Counted from the first letter of the stretch, positions 17,242 through 26,780 are shown. The stretch: 64,000 bases of DNA from Natronomonas pharaonis DSM 2160 (GCF_000026045.1 NC_007426.1:1798001-1862000); one strand, 5' to 3'. Notes: generated by a model from the letters alone, not told the origin. Translations and numbers: made by a program.

Positions 17242-17401
17242 ACAATGTCTGCTGACCGCGGCGTGCATAAATCTGTTCGCGCAAGCATACCACCGGCTGA
17301 GCCTTCCGCTGGAAGCATAATATAAAAACAGTGGTTAACAACCGGCAAAATAACGGCTCGGGCAGGAGTTTGATAAGCCGGCGGCGCGGACGGAACCTAC
17401 G

Positions 17402-18373
17402 ATGAAAGCAGCAACCGTAACTGAATACGGCGAGGCCGATGTACTGGAGGTAACCGACCGCGAACGTCCACGCCCGGGTGAGGGCGAGGTGCTTATCGAA
17501 GTTGAGGCGGCCGGCATCAACTTCGCTGACATCATGCAGCGCCGCGGCCATTATCAGGGCGGCCCCTCCCCCGAGTACGTGCCCGGAATGGAGGTTGCCG
17601 GCACCATCGCCGAGGTTGGCGACGGCGTCAACCGTGAGGCAGGCGAAGCGGTCGTCTCGCTCGTCAACGGTGGCGGCTACGCGGAGTACGCTACCGCCGA
17701 CGCCCGTGGGCTGCTGGATATCCCCGGGGACCTAAGCTTCGAGGAGGCCGCCGGCTTCCCCGTCCAGTGGCTCACCGCTCACAACTGTCTCCACGAGTGG
17801 GGCGGCCTCGAAGCCGACGAGACGGTTCTGGTCCACGCCGCCGCTGGCGGCGTCGGGAGTGCGGCCGTCCAGCTGGCCGACGAGGCCGGCGCTGCGGTCA
17901 TCGGCACCGCCTCTACCGAGGAGAAACTCTCGATGGCGTCCGACCTCGGGATGGACCACGGCATCCAGTACACCGAGGAGGACTTCGTCGACCGTGTCAA
18001 CGAGATTACCGACGGCGACGGCGTCGACCTCGTGCTCGACGGCATCGGCAGCGACACCTCCGACCGGAGCCTGCAGGCGCTGCGGTCGTTCGGCCGCATG
18101 GTCTCCTACGGCGCCGCCGGCGGCGAACCGGGGCGGCCGAACACCGCCGACCTGCTGTTTTCCAACCAGCGCGTCATCGGCTACCATCTCGGGCGCGCAA
18201 TCGAACAGAAGCCGATGAAGGTGATGGGTGCAGTGCCGGAGCTAACCCAGCTACTCGGTGAGGGGACACTTGAGGTACAGGTCGGCCACACCTTCGACCT
18301 CGAAGAAGCCGCCTCGGCCCACCAGTTCATCGAAGACCGCAAATCGAGCGGGAAGGTCGTCCTCGTTCCCTGA
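17402..18373 (+). CDS. qor: NADPH:quinone reductase-type medium-chain oxidoreductase
   Basis: This 323-residue zinc-independent medium-chain dehydrogenase has the Rossmann motif HAAAGGVGSAAVQLA near 141-155. Zinc ligands of alcohol dehydrogenases are missing, as in quinone oxidoreductases (QOR/zeta-crystallin). It should reduce quinones or enones with NADPH. GATAAG at about 17371-17376 serves as the TATA element for a leaderless ATG at 17402. Confidence 0.9.
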   Translation: MKAATVTEYGEADVLEVTDRERPRPGEGEVLIEVEAAGINFADIMQRRGHYQGGPSPEYVPGMEVAGTIAEVGDGVNREAGEAVVSLVNGGGYAEYATADARGLLDIPGDLSFEEAAGFPVQWLTAHNCLHEWGGLEADETVLVHAAAGGVGSAAVQLADEAGAAVIGTASTEEKLSMASDLGMDHGIQYTEEDFVDRVNEITDGDGVDLVLDGIGSDTSDRSLQALRSFGRMVSYGAAGGEPGRPNTADLLFSNQRVIGYHLGRAIEQKPMKVMGAVPELTQLLGEGTLEVQVGHTFDLEEAASAHQFIEDRKSSGKVVLVP

Positions 18374-18413
18374 GACTCCCGTCGCGGAAAAAAGGCCGCA
18401 CGCCCAATAGCTG

Positions 18414-19103
18414 CTAGGCGAGCCACGGCAGCCTGATGTCTCCCCGTCGGCCGTCAAGGACGCCGAATTCTTCGTTGCGCCGTAGCTCCAGCCACCGGAG
18501 CAGCCGGGCGGCCCAGCGGAGCTTTTCGGCCTTCGCTGCGGAGACGGCCGTATCGTCGAAGTCCCATCCCGGGAACACCAGCCGGTCGGCCCCGCAGGCG
18601 TCGGCGAGAAACGCCGCACGGTCGCCGTCGGTGAAGCCACCGGGATTTACCACTGGGGGCCGGGGAGCGGCCTGTGTCGTCGGCAACACCGACCCGACGT
18701 CGATGGCCGGCACGTACGCCTCTATGAGGTCGACGTTGTCACCGTGGGCGTGAACAGCGACCGGCGTTCCGGCCGCCGCGAGTTCGACCGCAGTCTCGGG
18801 ATTCTTGTCGAGGTCGGTTACCATGCAGTCGACGGCGACACCGGCGTCTCGGCAGACATCGGCGGCTGTCGAGGCGGCGACGACGGTGTCGGCACGCCGT
18901 GCCCGGTCGAGGTCAGCAGCAAGCGACGGGCCACCGCCACAGACGGCGACCGTTCCCGGAAGGTCGATGCTGTCGCTTTTCAGCGGCGCGGCATCGGTGA
19001 CTAACCCGAAGAGCACGTCGCGCGCCGCAACGTCTCCAGCGGCGTCGTAGCCGAACGCCGTCAGTATCGCCTCATACGCCGGTTGCCACTCTCGGTGAAG
19101 CAT
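18414..19103 (-). CDS. mptE: 6-hydroxymethyl-7,8-dihydropterin pyrophosphokinase (MptE, DUF115)
   Basis: This 229-residue protein belongs to the archaeal DUF115/MptE family, which makes 6-hydroxymethyl-7,8-dihydropterin diphosphate and replaces FolK. AVCGGGPSLAADL near 50-62 and CMVTDLDKNPET near 94-105 are the nucleotide- and metal-binding motifs; VVNPGGFTDGDRA follows near 160. It lies downstream of folP, the next step in folate/pterin synthesis, on the same strand, with a strongly structured 140-base spacer between them. ATG 19103 is preferred; an earlier in-frame start would run into the hairpin. Confidence 0.9.
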   Translation of the reverse strand: MLHREWQPAYEAILTAFGYDAAGDVAARDVLFGLVTDAAPLKSDSIDLPGTVAVCGGGPSLAADLDRARRADTVVAASTAADVCRDAGVAVDCMVTDLDKNPETAVELAAAGTPVAVHAHGDNVDLIEAYVPAIDVGSVLPTTQAAPRPPVVNPGGFTDGDRAAFLADACGADRLVFPGWDFDDTAVSAAKAEKLRWAARLLRWLELRRNEEFGVLDGRRGDIRLPWLA

Positions 19104-19129
19104 CGCCACTAAACAATGTGAAAGACTGG

Positions 19130-19174
19130 GCCCCGAGGACACCGTTGGCCCCTACCCGACTGTGTCCTCCGGGC
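19130..19174 (-). ncRNA. Candidate structured RNA between folP and mptE
   Basis: On the minus strand GAGGACAC (19169-19162) pairs perfectly with GTGTCCTC (19142-19135). After one G-G mismatch the stem continues four more pairs (GCCC with GGGC), closing a 19-base loop containing GGGTAGGGGCC. A TATA-like CTTATA (about 19204-19209) lies about 25-30 bases upstream of where such a transcript would begin. Three copies of GGGGCC/GGCCCC around it allow alternative pairings. It could be an independent small RNA, a leader controlling mptE, or a processing/termination element of folP mRNA. Confidence 0.4.
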
Positions 19175-19243
19175 TTCCAATCGTGCGTTCCGGGGCCTTC
19201 GGTATAAGCTTTCTTGTACTGTGGGCCGTGCGTCTGCCATCCG

Positions 19244-20380
19244 TCAGACGCCGCCAAACTGGGCCGAGAGCTCCGTTATCGCCTCGCTGGCCCGCTGGGG
19301 CGCGTCGGCATCGTCCTCGATGGCCGTCCGCAGCGTCTTGAAGCCATCGGCCGTTCCGACGACGACGAGCCGGTCGCCGTGGTAGGTTTCGAGCCCTACC
19401 GTTCGGGCCTGTTCGCCCAGATACGCCGCCGGCCCCGACGGCAATCCAAAGGCGACAGCGTGCGGAAGCACCGACGGCTCCGGAGCGTCGTCAACTGTCC
19501 GGCCGAGATGGCGAGCCAGTTCCCGGTCCGTCGTCACGTCGAGTGCTTCGAAGCCGGAACCGTTTGCCCGCTCCGGAGTGAACTCGTGGCCGACAAGCGC
19601 CGCATCCCGTGTCTCGGCGACATCGTGGGTTCGGATGACGTGTGCGCCCCGTTCGACGGCCATCGACGTCGCCGCCAGCGACACCGGCAGCGCGGCCTCG
19701 GTGTCGCGGCCGGCGATATCGCGCAGGAAGTTCTTCCGGTTGATAGAGACGAGCAGCGGCCGGCCGTAGGCGCGGAACTCCCGCAGCCGCCGGAACGTCT
19801 CGCGGTCGTCCTCGATGGTCTTCGTTTCGCTCCAGCCGCCGAAGGCCGGGTCAAGGATCGTCTTCTCGGTAAACCCGTTCTGTTCTAATGCCGCATAGAT
19901 GTCGTCGACATCGTCGATTGCGCCCGGCCGTTCAAGATCCGGCGGCGAGGCCATCTTCGAGACGGCGACATCGTACTCCGCACAGACGGTCGTCATCTCC
20001 GGGTCGGCGAAGCCGCAGATGTCGTTTACCATGTCAAAACCAGCGTCAAGGGCGGCCTCCGCGACCTCGTGGTACCGGGTCTCGATGGACCAGACGGCGT
20101 CACCGGAGGTCGAACGCAGCGTCTCGACAGCGGTGTCGAGCCGGTCGAGTTCTTGGTCGGCCGACAGCACCTCGAACTTTTTGTTTGCTGACTCCAGCCC
20201 GACGTCGACGATGTCAGCGCCCTCGCCGATGAGGTCCTCGTCGACGTAGCGGGCCGCCTCGTCGGGCTCATCGAAGACGCTTGGGTCGTAGGGGGATTCC
20301 TCGGAGACGTTCAACACGCCCATGATTCGTGGCGGGTGGTCGTCGCCGATCTGCAGGCCAGCGGCGTCTACCGTTCGCAT
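19244..20380 (-). CDS. folP: Dihydropteroate synthase-like protein
   Basis: This 378-residue protein has the DHPS TIM-barrel signatures: PRIMGVLNVSEESPYDPS near 17-34, GADIVDVGLESAN near 54-66, DMVNDICGFADPE near 115-127 and the terminal GAHVIRTHDVAETRDA region near 242-257. The C-terminal part beyond about 270 extends past the bacterial enzyme. It should condense the pterin diphosphate made by the downstream mptE product. In some haloarchaea the DHPS is fused to dihydrofolate reductase; here it stands alone. Confidence 0.85.
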   Translation of the reverse strand: MRTVDAAGLQIGDDHPPRIMGVLNVSEESPYDPSVFDEPDEAARYVDEDLIGEGADIVDVGLESANKKFEVLSADQELDRLDTAVETLRSTSGDAVWSIETRYHEVAEAALDAGFDMVNDICGFADPEMTTVCAEYDVAVSKMASPPDLERPGAIDDVDDIYAALEQNGFTEKTILDPAFGGWSETKTIEDDRETFRRLREFRAYGRPLLVSINRKNFLRDIAGRDTEAALPVSLAATSMAVERGAHVIRTHDVAETRDAALVGHEFTPERANGSGFEALDVTTDRELARHLGRTVDDAPEPSVLPHAVAFGLPSGPAAYLGEQARTVGLETYHGDRLVVVGTADGFKTLRTAIEDDADAPQRASEAITELSAQFGGV

Positions 20381-20507
20381 ACCGTTTCAGTCGGCCCGCG
20401 ACGGGTAAAGCCGACCGAAACCGGCAGGCCCGCCCCGTGATACGGCTTCACAATTGCGCCGAGACGGACGCGCTTATACGCGGCGGCTGCCAAGCCGGAC
20501 CAGCCAC

Positions 20508-21302
20508 ATGCCGAACATCGCTGTCGCCGTCGTCGGCGCGGAGACACCGGGCAACGTCGGCACCATCGCCCGCTCGATGAAGAACTTCGGGCTCTCGGAG
20601 CTGTATCTCGTCGACCCGCCGGAGCTTGACCCCGACGGCGAGGCGTACGGCTTCGCCGGCCACGCCCGCGAGGACGTGCTTCCGAACGCCACCGAAGTCG
20701 AGTTTTCGTATCTGACAGAGCAGTTCTACACGGTCGCCTGCACCGCGACAACCAACGAGGACGCGACGAAACACGTCCGGTACCCGTTCATCGAGCCGGC
20801 GGCGCTCTCCGACGAGCTGGCTGGCCTCGACGCCGACGTGTGTATCGTCTTCGGCCGCGAACGCGTCGGCCTGACGAACGACGAACTCGCCCAGCTGGAC
20901 CGTATCTGTTCGATTCCAGCCGACGGCGACTACCCCGTGTTGAACCTCGCACAGGCCGCAACAATTGTCCTCTATGAGCTCCGCGAACTGACCGTCGAAG
21001 AGACCCAACATCCAAAGCAGGCCCACGAACGGGCCGACGAACACGAAATTGAGGGACTCCACGAGACGTTCTCGGAATACCTCCACGAGGTCGGCCATCC
21101 GGAGGAGAAGATACCCAAAACCGAGCGGCTCTTCCGCCGGCTGGCCGGCCGCGCCAGCCCGACCGGCCGAGAGGCCCGGACGCTACGCGGCGTGCTCCGC
21201 CGTGGCGCGCTGGTCGCCAGCGGCGAAATCCCGCGCCCAGGTACGTCGGACCCCGGAGACGAACCGAATCAGAAGGACGAATCGAATCGGGAAAACGAGT
21301 AG
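20508..21302 (+). CDS. trmJ: tRNA (cytidine/uridine-2'-O-)-methyltransferase TrmJ (SPOUT)
   Basis: This 264-residue SPOUT-class methyltransferase likely modifies position 32 of tRNAs. AETPGNVGTIARSMKNFG near 11-28 binds RNA/SAM. The trefoil-knot motifs FGRERVGLTNDEL near 120-132 and LNLAQAATIVLYEL near 145-158 are clear. A C-terminal helical domain of about 80 residues ends in an acidic tail. CTTATAC at 20473-20479 is the TATA box for leaderless ATG 20508. The stop abuts the convergent gatE stop. Confidence 0.93.
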   Translation: MPNIAVAVVGAETPGNVGTIARSMKNFGLSELYLVDPPELDPDGEAYGFAGHAREDVLPNATEVEFSYLTEQFYTVACTATTNEDATKHVRYPFIEPAALSDELAGLDADVCIVFGRERVGLTNDELAQLDRICSIPADGDYPVLNLAQAATIVLYELRELTVEETQHPKQAHERADEHEIEGLHETFSEYLHEVGHPEEKIPKTERLFRRLAGRASPTGREARTLRGVLRRGALVASGEIPRPGTSDPGDEPNQKDESNRENE

Positions 21303-23156
21303 CTAGGCGCGCTTCTGTATCTCTTCTCGCAGCAGTTCGGAGACGACTTCACCGTCGGCCTTGCCGCGGAGCTGGCCCATACACTCGCCCATGAGTCCGG
21401 AGAACGCCCCCATGCCCTCAGCCTCTACTTGGTCGGCGTTGCGCTCGATAACCTCGACGACGGCTTCGCGGACCGTCTCGCGGTCGACACCGCCGAGACC
21501 GGCCTCCTCGACGGCCGCTTCGGCGGTGAGCGATGGGTCGTCGGCGAGCGTCTCCAGCGCCGGATTGATACCTTCCTGCGGCAGGTCGCCGGCCTCGACG
21601 AGTTCAAGGACAGAGAGCAGATGCTCGTCGGTGAGATTTTCGACGGCAACGTCGTCGCGTCGCAGTTCCGTTAGGGTCGACGCAAGCGTGCCGGCGGCGG
21701 TCGTCGGGTCAACACCGCGGTCGACGGCCGTCTCGAAGACGGGCATGTATCGTCCGTATGCGACCTGCTCAGCCAGTCCGGCGTCGAGTCCGAGGTCGGA
21801 CTGATAGCGGTCGACTCGCTCGGTCAAAAGCTCCGGTGGGTCGATGTCGCTTGGGTCCGGTTCGACCGGCGGCACGTCCGTTTCGGGGTACATCCGCGCT
21901 GCACCCGGCAGCGGCCGCAGATAGCGGGAGGTGCCGTCCTCGTTTGCCCCGCGAGTCTCCTCGGGGACGCCTTCGATGGCCGTCTCGGCGCGGTCGGCAA
22001 CGGCCTCGATGGCCGTCTCGGCGACGTCGGTGTCAGCGGCGACCAGCGCGACGGCATCGGCCGCATCGGCTCCGACAGCGTCTCGGAGCGCTTCGACCTC
22101 GGCCTCGCTGACGCCGTAGGCCGGGAGTTCGTCGGTATGGAAGATGCCGCCCGCGCCGTGCCGCTTGGCGTGGTCGGAAAGCTCGGTGCCGAGCCGACGG
22201 TCGGGCTGGATTTCGCGGCCAACGAGGCCGTCGAACCCATCGAGCCGAACCGCTTCGACGCGTTCTGCCCCCGCGATGACGCCGCTTTCGGTGTCCTCGA
22301 AGACCTCGGTCACATCTCGTGGCTCGCCGACGGCAGCATCGCGCTCCCGGAGCGTCTCGGCGATGTCGAGCAGCTCGATTTGCCGGCCGACCTCGTTTTC
22401 GACGAGGTCGTCGATGTCGTCGAGGCTCTGGACGCCCTTCATCTCGACGCGTGCGCCCTCCTCGATGGAGACGTTGACGTCCTGTCGGATGGTTCCGAGG
22501 CCGCGTTTCACCTTGCCCGTCGAGCGGAGCAACATCCCGATTCGCTCGGCGGCCTCGCGGGCCTGCGTCGGCGTCCGGATATCCGGTTTCGTGCCGATTT
22601 CGACAAGCGGGATGCCCAGCCGGTCGAGGCCGTATGTGACGCCGTCGTCGTGTTCTTCGATGCGAGCGGCCGACTCCTCTTCCAGCAGCATATCTGCGAT
22701 GCGGACCGCTCCCTCGTCGGTCTCGATTTCGCCGTCGGTCGCCAGCAGCGTCGACCGCTGGAAGCCGGAGGTGTTCGAGCCGTCGACGACGATTTTCCGC
22801 ATCACCTGCGCCTGGTCGACGACGCTGCAGTCCAGCAGCGTCGCAATCTCCATCGCCGTCGCAAGCGCCTCCTCGTCGAGACGGTGTGGCGGTTCGTCGT
22901 CTTCTTCGACGAGACAGGTCGTATCAAAGGCGAGATACTCGAACTCCCGGTCGACGCGGGATTCTTCGAGCGCCGCCTCGTCGAGTTCGCCGAGCTCCGA
23001 TTTCGTCGGATGGAGATAACGGGTAAACGAGCGGACCGCCTCCTCGGGTTCCCGGCGTTCTGTCGGACAGTTACAGAAGAGCTTGGTCTCGGTATCGAGC
23101 TGCTGGTGGATTTCCAGCCCGGCGACGAGACCCAGGTCCTCGTAGTCGTAGCTCAT
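21303..23156 (-). CDS. gatE: Glutamyl-tRNA(Gln) amidotransferase subunit E
   Basis: This 617-residue archaeal GatE, with GatD (not in the window), converts Glu-tRNA(Gln) to Gln-tRNA(Gln). The GatB/E core begins YEDLGLVAGLEIHQQLDTE and includes DPAFTR-type catalytic surroundings. The AspRS-like GAD insertion expected near 280-410 is present, followed by a helical tail and a YqeY-like C-terminal domain. The length is normal for GatE and longer than bacterial GatB. The gene is monocistronic, and 63 bases separate it from the upstream PadR-type gene on the same strand. Confidence 0.95.
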   Translation of the reverse strand: MSYDYEDLGLVAGLEIHQQLDTETKLFCNCPTERREPEEAVRSFTRYLHPTKSELGELDEAALEESRVDREFEYLAFDTTCLVEEDDEPPHRLDEEALATAMEIATLLDCSVVDQAQVMRKIVVDGSNTSGFQRSTLLATDGEIETDEGAVRIADMLLEEESAARIEEHDDGVTYGLDRLGIPLVEIGTKPDIRTPTQAREAAERIGMLLRSTGKVKRGLGTIRQDVNVSIEEGARVEMKGVQSLDDIDDLVENEVGRQIELLDIAETLRERDAAVGEPRDVTEVFEDTESGVIAGAERVEAVRLDGFDGLVGREIQPDRRLGTELSDHAKRHGAGGIFHTDELPAYGVSEAEVEALRDAVGADAADAVALVAADTDVAETAIEAVADRAETAIEGVPEETRGANEDGTSRYLRPLPGAARMYPETDVPPVEPDPSDIDPPELLTERVDRYQSDLGLDAGLAEQVAYGRYMPVFETAVDRGVDPTTAAGTLASTLTELRRDDVAVENLTDEHLLSVLELVEAGDLPQEGINPALETLADDPSLTAEAAVEEAGLGGVDRETVREAVVEVIERNADQVEAEGMGAFSGLMGECMGQLRGKADGEVVSELLREEIQKRA

Positions 23157-23219
23157 TGCCTGTCGATGCGTCGGCGACGGTCAAAAAAGACACCATCCGC
23201 ACGGGTCGGCAGTCGGTCG

Positions 23220-23720
23220 TTACTCGAAGTCGCCTTCCTCAAGCGCGGCCCGAAGCACCATACCGAGCGCAAGGTGCTGGCGGGCGGCCTCCGCGATGTC
23301 GGATTGGGCCTCCGTAGCGTCGTCGAGGGTGTATTCCTTGGTCTTGACGAGTTCGCGCTGTTCGAGTACGTCCTCGTCACAGAGGTCATGCAGGCGCGGA
23401 TACACCGTGCCGGGGCTGAGAATCGTGTCGAACTCCTGTGCGAGGTCGTCGAGCAGCTGCTTGCCGTGCGTGTCGGAGCTCCGCAGCGCCACAAGCGAAA
23501 GCAGCAGCTCGTCCAGCGAGGATTTGACGTGGGTTTCTTCGAACGAGAAGCCGTCCGTGCCGAAAAGCGAGGCCTCAACCTCGTCGACGACTTCGGAAAT
23601 CGCCGTTCCCGGCGCTTCGCTCTGCCCGGTACCGTCCAGCTCGGCCCGGAGCTGGGAGACGGTTATTGACTGGTCGCTTTCTGCCGACCCGAGCTGGGCG
23701 GTGGGGTCCATCTCTGTCAT
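23220..23720 (-). CDS. PadR-type winged-helix transcriptional regulator
   Basis: This 166-residue protein has a disordered acidic N-terminus of about 60 residues and a PadR winged helix: KSSLDELLLSLVAL near 66-79, then DTILSPGTVYPRLHDLCDEDVLEQRE near 97-122, then the wing (TKEYTLDD). Targets are unknown. The neighbours gatE and fumC are housekeeping genes. The upstream spacer is AT-rich and contains an expected TATA region (GTATATAAC-type, around 23740). Confidence 0.8.
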   Translation of the reverse strand: MTEMDPTAQLGSAESDQSITVSQLRAELDGTGQSEAPGTAISEVVDEVEASLFGTDGFSFEETHVKSSLDELLLSLVALRSSDTHGKQLLDDLAQEFDTILSPGTVYPRLHDLCDEDVLEQRELVKTKEYTLDDATEAQSDIAEAARQHLALGMVLRAALEEGDFE

Positions 23721-23817
23721 CGGTATACTGTACTCACCCCGAAGTATATAACAGCGCCCCGCGTTTTCAATCGGCGAATAATGGCCGTTGGATTTTTATA
23801 CAAGAAGTAGCTGACAG

Positions 23818-25233
23818 TCAGTCGTCGCCGAGGATGACCCGCTCGGTCATCGCCTTCGGGTCAAGCACTTCGTCGGCTTCCGCCTCGGTGAGGTAGCCTT
23901 CCTCGACAGCGACCTCGCGGACGGTTTTGCCCTCTTTGAGCGCCTGTTTTGCGACCTTGGACGCCTTATCGTAGCCAATGGCGGGGTTCAGCGCCGTCGC
24001 GAGCGCCATCGACTGTTCGACCTTCGTCCGGCAGTGGTCGGCGTTGGCTTCGAGCTTGCCGACGAACCGCTCGCCGAAGAGTTCGGCGCTACTGGCGATA
24101 ATCGAGGCGCTCTGCAGGAAGTTGTACGCGAGCACCGGCTTGTAGAGGTTCAGGTCGATTTCGCCGCGCGCCGCGCCGGCCGACACCGCCGCGTCGTTGC
24201 CGATGACCTGCTTGTGGACCTGATTGACCGATTCAGCGACGACCGGGTTGATTTTGCCGGGCATAATGGAGCTCCCCGGCTGGTTTTCGGGCTGTTCGAC
24301 CTCGCCGAGACCGTTCCGCGGCCCCGAGGCGAGCAGTCGGAGGTCGTTGGCGATTTTGTTCATCGAGCCGGCGACGGTCCGGAGCGCGCCGTGGGCCTCG
24401 CTCATCGCGTCGTGGGCGGCCTGGGCCTCGAAGTGGTTGTCCGCCTCGCGGAACGAAAGGCCCGTCTCCTCGGAGATGTATTCGGCGGCCCGCTCGGGGA
24501 ACTCCGGATGCGTGTTGAGCCCCGTCCCGGTGGCCGTGCCACCGAGGGCGAGTTCTTCGAGCCGTTCGGTCGCGCCTTCGACGCGGTCGATACCCTTCTC
24601 GATTTGGGTCCGGTAGCCGCCGAACTCCTGTCCGAGCCGGACGGGCGTGGCGTCTTGCAGGTGGGTGCGGCCGGTCTTGACGACGGCATCGAATTCGTCT
24701 TCCTTAGCCGCCAGTTCCTCAGCAAGCGTCTCAAGCCCCGGAAGGACGTCTTTCCGGGCGGCCTCCAGCGACGCAACGTGCATCGCGGTCGGAATCACGT
24801 CGTTGCTCGATTGGCCGTAGTTGACGTGGTCGTTGGGGTGGATTTCACGGGTGCCGATTTCACCGCCGTAAATCTCGGTCGCCCGGTTGGCGATGACCTC
24901 GTTTGCGTTCATGTTCGAGGACGTCCCCGAGCCGGTCTGGAAGACATCGACCGGGAACTGGTCGTCGTGTTCGCCGGCGATGACCTCGTCGGCGGCCTCG
25001 ATGATGGCTTCGGCCTTGTCGGCCTCCAGCAGCTCGAGGTCGAGGTTCGCCTTCGCGGCGGACTTCTTGACGATGCCGAGCGCGCGGATGAACCGGCGCT
25101 GGAAAGTGATGCCTGAGACGGGGAAGTTCCCGAGCGCGCGTTGGGTCTGTGCGCCCCAGTAGGCGTCGGCCGGCACTTCCATCTCGCCGAGGCTGTCCCG
25201 TTCAATGCGGTAGTCCGTGTCCTCGTCTGCCAT
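23818..25233 (-). CDS. fumC: Fumarate hydratase class II
   Basis: This 471-residue enzyme of the aspartase/fumarase superfamily interconverts fumarate and malate in the TCA cycle. The signature GSSIMPGKINPV near 315-326 carries the catalytic flexible-loop serine, and QTGSGTSSNMNANEVIANRA near 95-114 and RTHLQDATPVRLGQEF near 185-200 are also classic. ATG 25233 is chosen over 25242 because GTTTTACG lies about 27 bases upstream, giving a leaderless transcript. Confidence 0.96.
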   Translation of the reverse strand: MADEDTDYRIERDSLGEMEVPADAYWGAQTQRALGNFPVSGITFQRRFIRALGIVKKSAAKANLDLELLEADKAEAIIEAADEVIAGEHDDQFPVDVFQTGSGTSSNMNANEVIANRATEIYGGEIGTREIHPNDHVNYGQSSNDVIPTAMHVASLEAARKDVLPGLETLAEELAAKEDEFDAVVKTGRTHLQDATPVRLGQEFGGYRTQIEKGIDRVEGATERLEELALGGTATGTGLNTHPEFPERAAEYISEETGLSFREADNHFEAQAAHDAMSEAHGALRTVAGSMNKIANDLRLLASGPRNGLGEVEQPENQPGSSIMPGKINPVVAESVNQVHKQVIGNDAAVSAGAARGEIDLNLYKPVLAYNFLQSASIIASSAELFGERFVGKLEANADHCRTKVEQSMALATALNPAIGYDKASKVAKQALKEGKTVREVAVEEGYLTEAEADEVLDPKAMTERVILGDD

Positions 25234-25287
25234 AGGCGGCATCTCGTACGGGGGGACGTAAAACGCACCGAAACGAGACCGGCGTGG

Positions 25288-25521
25288 TCACTCGGGAGTG
25301 CGGGTCGTAAGCTCCAGCGCGTGGATGTCGGTCGTCATCGCCTCGCCGAGGGCGTCGTAGACCAGCTGGTGTTGGTCGACGAGCGATAGCTCCTCGAACG
25401 CCGGGGAGACGACGGTCGCTTCGAGGTGGTCGTCGTCGTGTTTCCCGCGGGCGCGGCTGACGGTCGCCTCGCAGTCTTCGAGCGCTGCCTCGATTTCGGC
25501 CTCGACGTCTTCGGGCGTCAT
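25288..25521 (-). CDS. BolA family protein
   Basis: This 77-residue single BolA/IbaG domain has helix 1 MTPEDVEAEIEAAL, then a loop with HDDDHLEATVVSPAF near 28-42 and LVDQHQLVYDAL near 48-59, the class II KH-like fold. BolA proteins help monothiol glutaredoxins handle Fe-S clusters. It sits 54 bases upstream of fumC on the same strand and may share its transcript; class II fumarase carries no Fe-S cluster, so no functional tie is implied. Confidence 0.85.
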   Translation of the reverse strand: MTPEDVEAEIEAALEDCEATVSRARGKHDDDHLEATVVSPAFEELSLVDQHQLVYDALGEAMTTDIHALELTTRTPE

Positions 25522-25628
25522 ATCACGCCGTGCGGGCGCGGCGACCAAAAGCCCGCCGTCCCCGGCCAGCCCGGACGCCGCCAGCGACCAACCGAGCGGC
25601 TTTACCGTCCCGGCGACCAGCCCGCGGT

Positions 25629-26780
25629 ATGGACTGTACCGTCGTTCGGTACGGCGAACTCGGCGTCAAGGGGCAGTCGGTTCGTCGACGCATGGAGACG
25701 CGGCTCCGCGAGAATATCGCGGCAGCCCTTGAGTCCGACGGCATCTCCGGCTCCGTCGAGCGGCGACACGGCCGGCTCGTGGTACACACCACTGCGCCGG
25801 AAGCAGCCGCCCGAGCCGTCACAGCGGTTCCCGGTGTCGCCTCGGCAAGCCCCGCTGTGCGGGTCTCGCCGGAGGCCGCCGAGATTGAAGCCGCACTCGC
25901 CGACCTCGCGCGCGGCCGCGAGTTCGACAGCTACGCCGTCCGCGCATCGCGCGCCCGCGATGACCACCCGTTTACGAGCCCCGAACTGGAGCAAAGCGGC
26001 GGGGCAGCCGTCGGCGAGGTGACGGACGCAACAGTCGACCTTGAGGCCCCGGCGGTGACCTTCGAAGCCGACGTACGGCCGGACGTGGCCTACGTTTTCG
26101 CAGCCCGGCACGAGGGACCGGGGGGGCTCCCGGTCGGCACACAAGCCCCGCTCGTGGCGTTGGTCTCCGGCGGCATCGACTCGCCGGTCGCCGCCGCAGA
26201 GATGCTCCGCCGGGGGGCACCGGTCATTCCGGTCTACGTCGACCTCGGCGACTACGGCGGTGTCGACCACCGTGCTCGGGCCATCTCGACCTGCGAGCGG
26301 CTCGCAGCGCGTGCGCCCAACACCGACTGCCGACCCTACGTCGTCGACGGCGGCGATACTCTCGACGACATCGCGTCGGCACTGGACCGGGGGCGGATGC
26401 TTTCGGTGCGGCGGTACTTTTTCGCCGTCGCCGAGGCCATCGCCGAAATCGAGGACGCCGCCGGCATCGTCACTGGCGAGGCCCTCGGACAGAAATCGAG
26501 CCAGACCGCCCGGAACCTGCAGGTCACCTCCGCGGCGGTCGAACTGCCGGTCCATCGGCCGCTGCTCTCGATGGACAAACCGGAAATCACCGAGCGGGCA
26601 CGGAAGCTGGGAACCTACGAGGAAGCGACGATACAGGCCGGCTGCAACCGGCTGGCCCCGGACACCCCCGAGACAGACGGCCGCCTCGAAAAGCTCCGCG
26701 ACCTCGAACCCGACAACCTTCTGGAACGCGCCCGTGAGGACGCGCTGGCCGCAACACGGGTGTCGCTTTCGGACGCCTGA
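25629..26780 (+). CDS. thiI: tRNA 4-thiouridine synthase / thiazole sulfurtransferase ThiI
   Basis: This 383-residue ThiI has an N-terminal ferredoxin-like domain and a THUMP domain (about 1-165) followed by an adenylating PP-loop domain with SGGIDSPVA near 179-187. QKSSQTARNLQ and the substrate-binding LSMDKPEITERA follow. The C-terminal rhodanese domain of the E. coli enzyme is absent, as in other archaea, so sulfur must come by another route. ATG 25629 starts the ferredoxin-like strand directly. Confidence 0.94.
   Translation: MDCTVVRYGELGVKGQSVRRRMETRLRENIAAALESDGISGSVERRHGRLVVHTTAPEAAARAVTAVPGVASASPAVRVSPEAAEIEAALADLARGREFDSYAVRASRARDDHPFTSPELEQSGGAAVGEVTDATVDLEAPAVTFEADVRPDVAYVFAARHEGPGGLPVGTQAPLVALVSGGIDSPVAAAEMLRRGAPVIPVYVDLGDYGGVDHRARAISTCERLAARAPNTDCRPYVVDGGDTLDDIASALDRGRMLSVRRYFFAVAEAIAEIEDAAGIVTGEALGQKSSQTARNLQVTSAAVELPVHRPLLSMDKPEITERARKLGTYEEATIQAGCNRLAPDTPETDGRLEKLRDLEPDNLLERAREDALAATRVSLSDA

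Noticed and set aside
22137-23669. 510-codon open frame on the plus strand
   Set aside because: It is the reverse-strand shadow of gatE and the PadR gene; no domain or start signal fits.
24034-25116. 360-codon open frame on the plus strand
   Set aside because: It lies fully antisense to fumC, whose catalytic motifs are intact.
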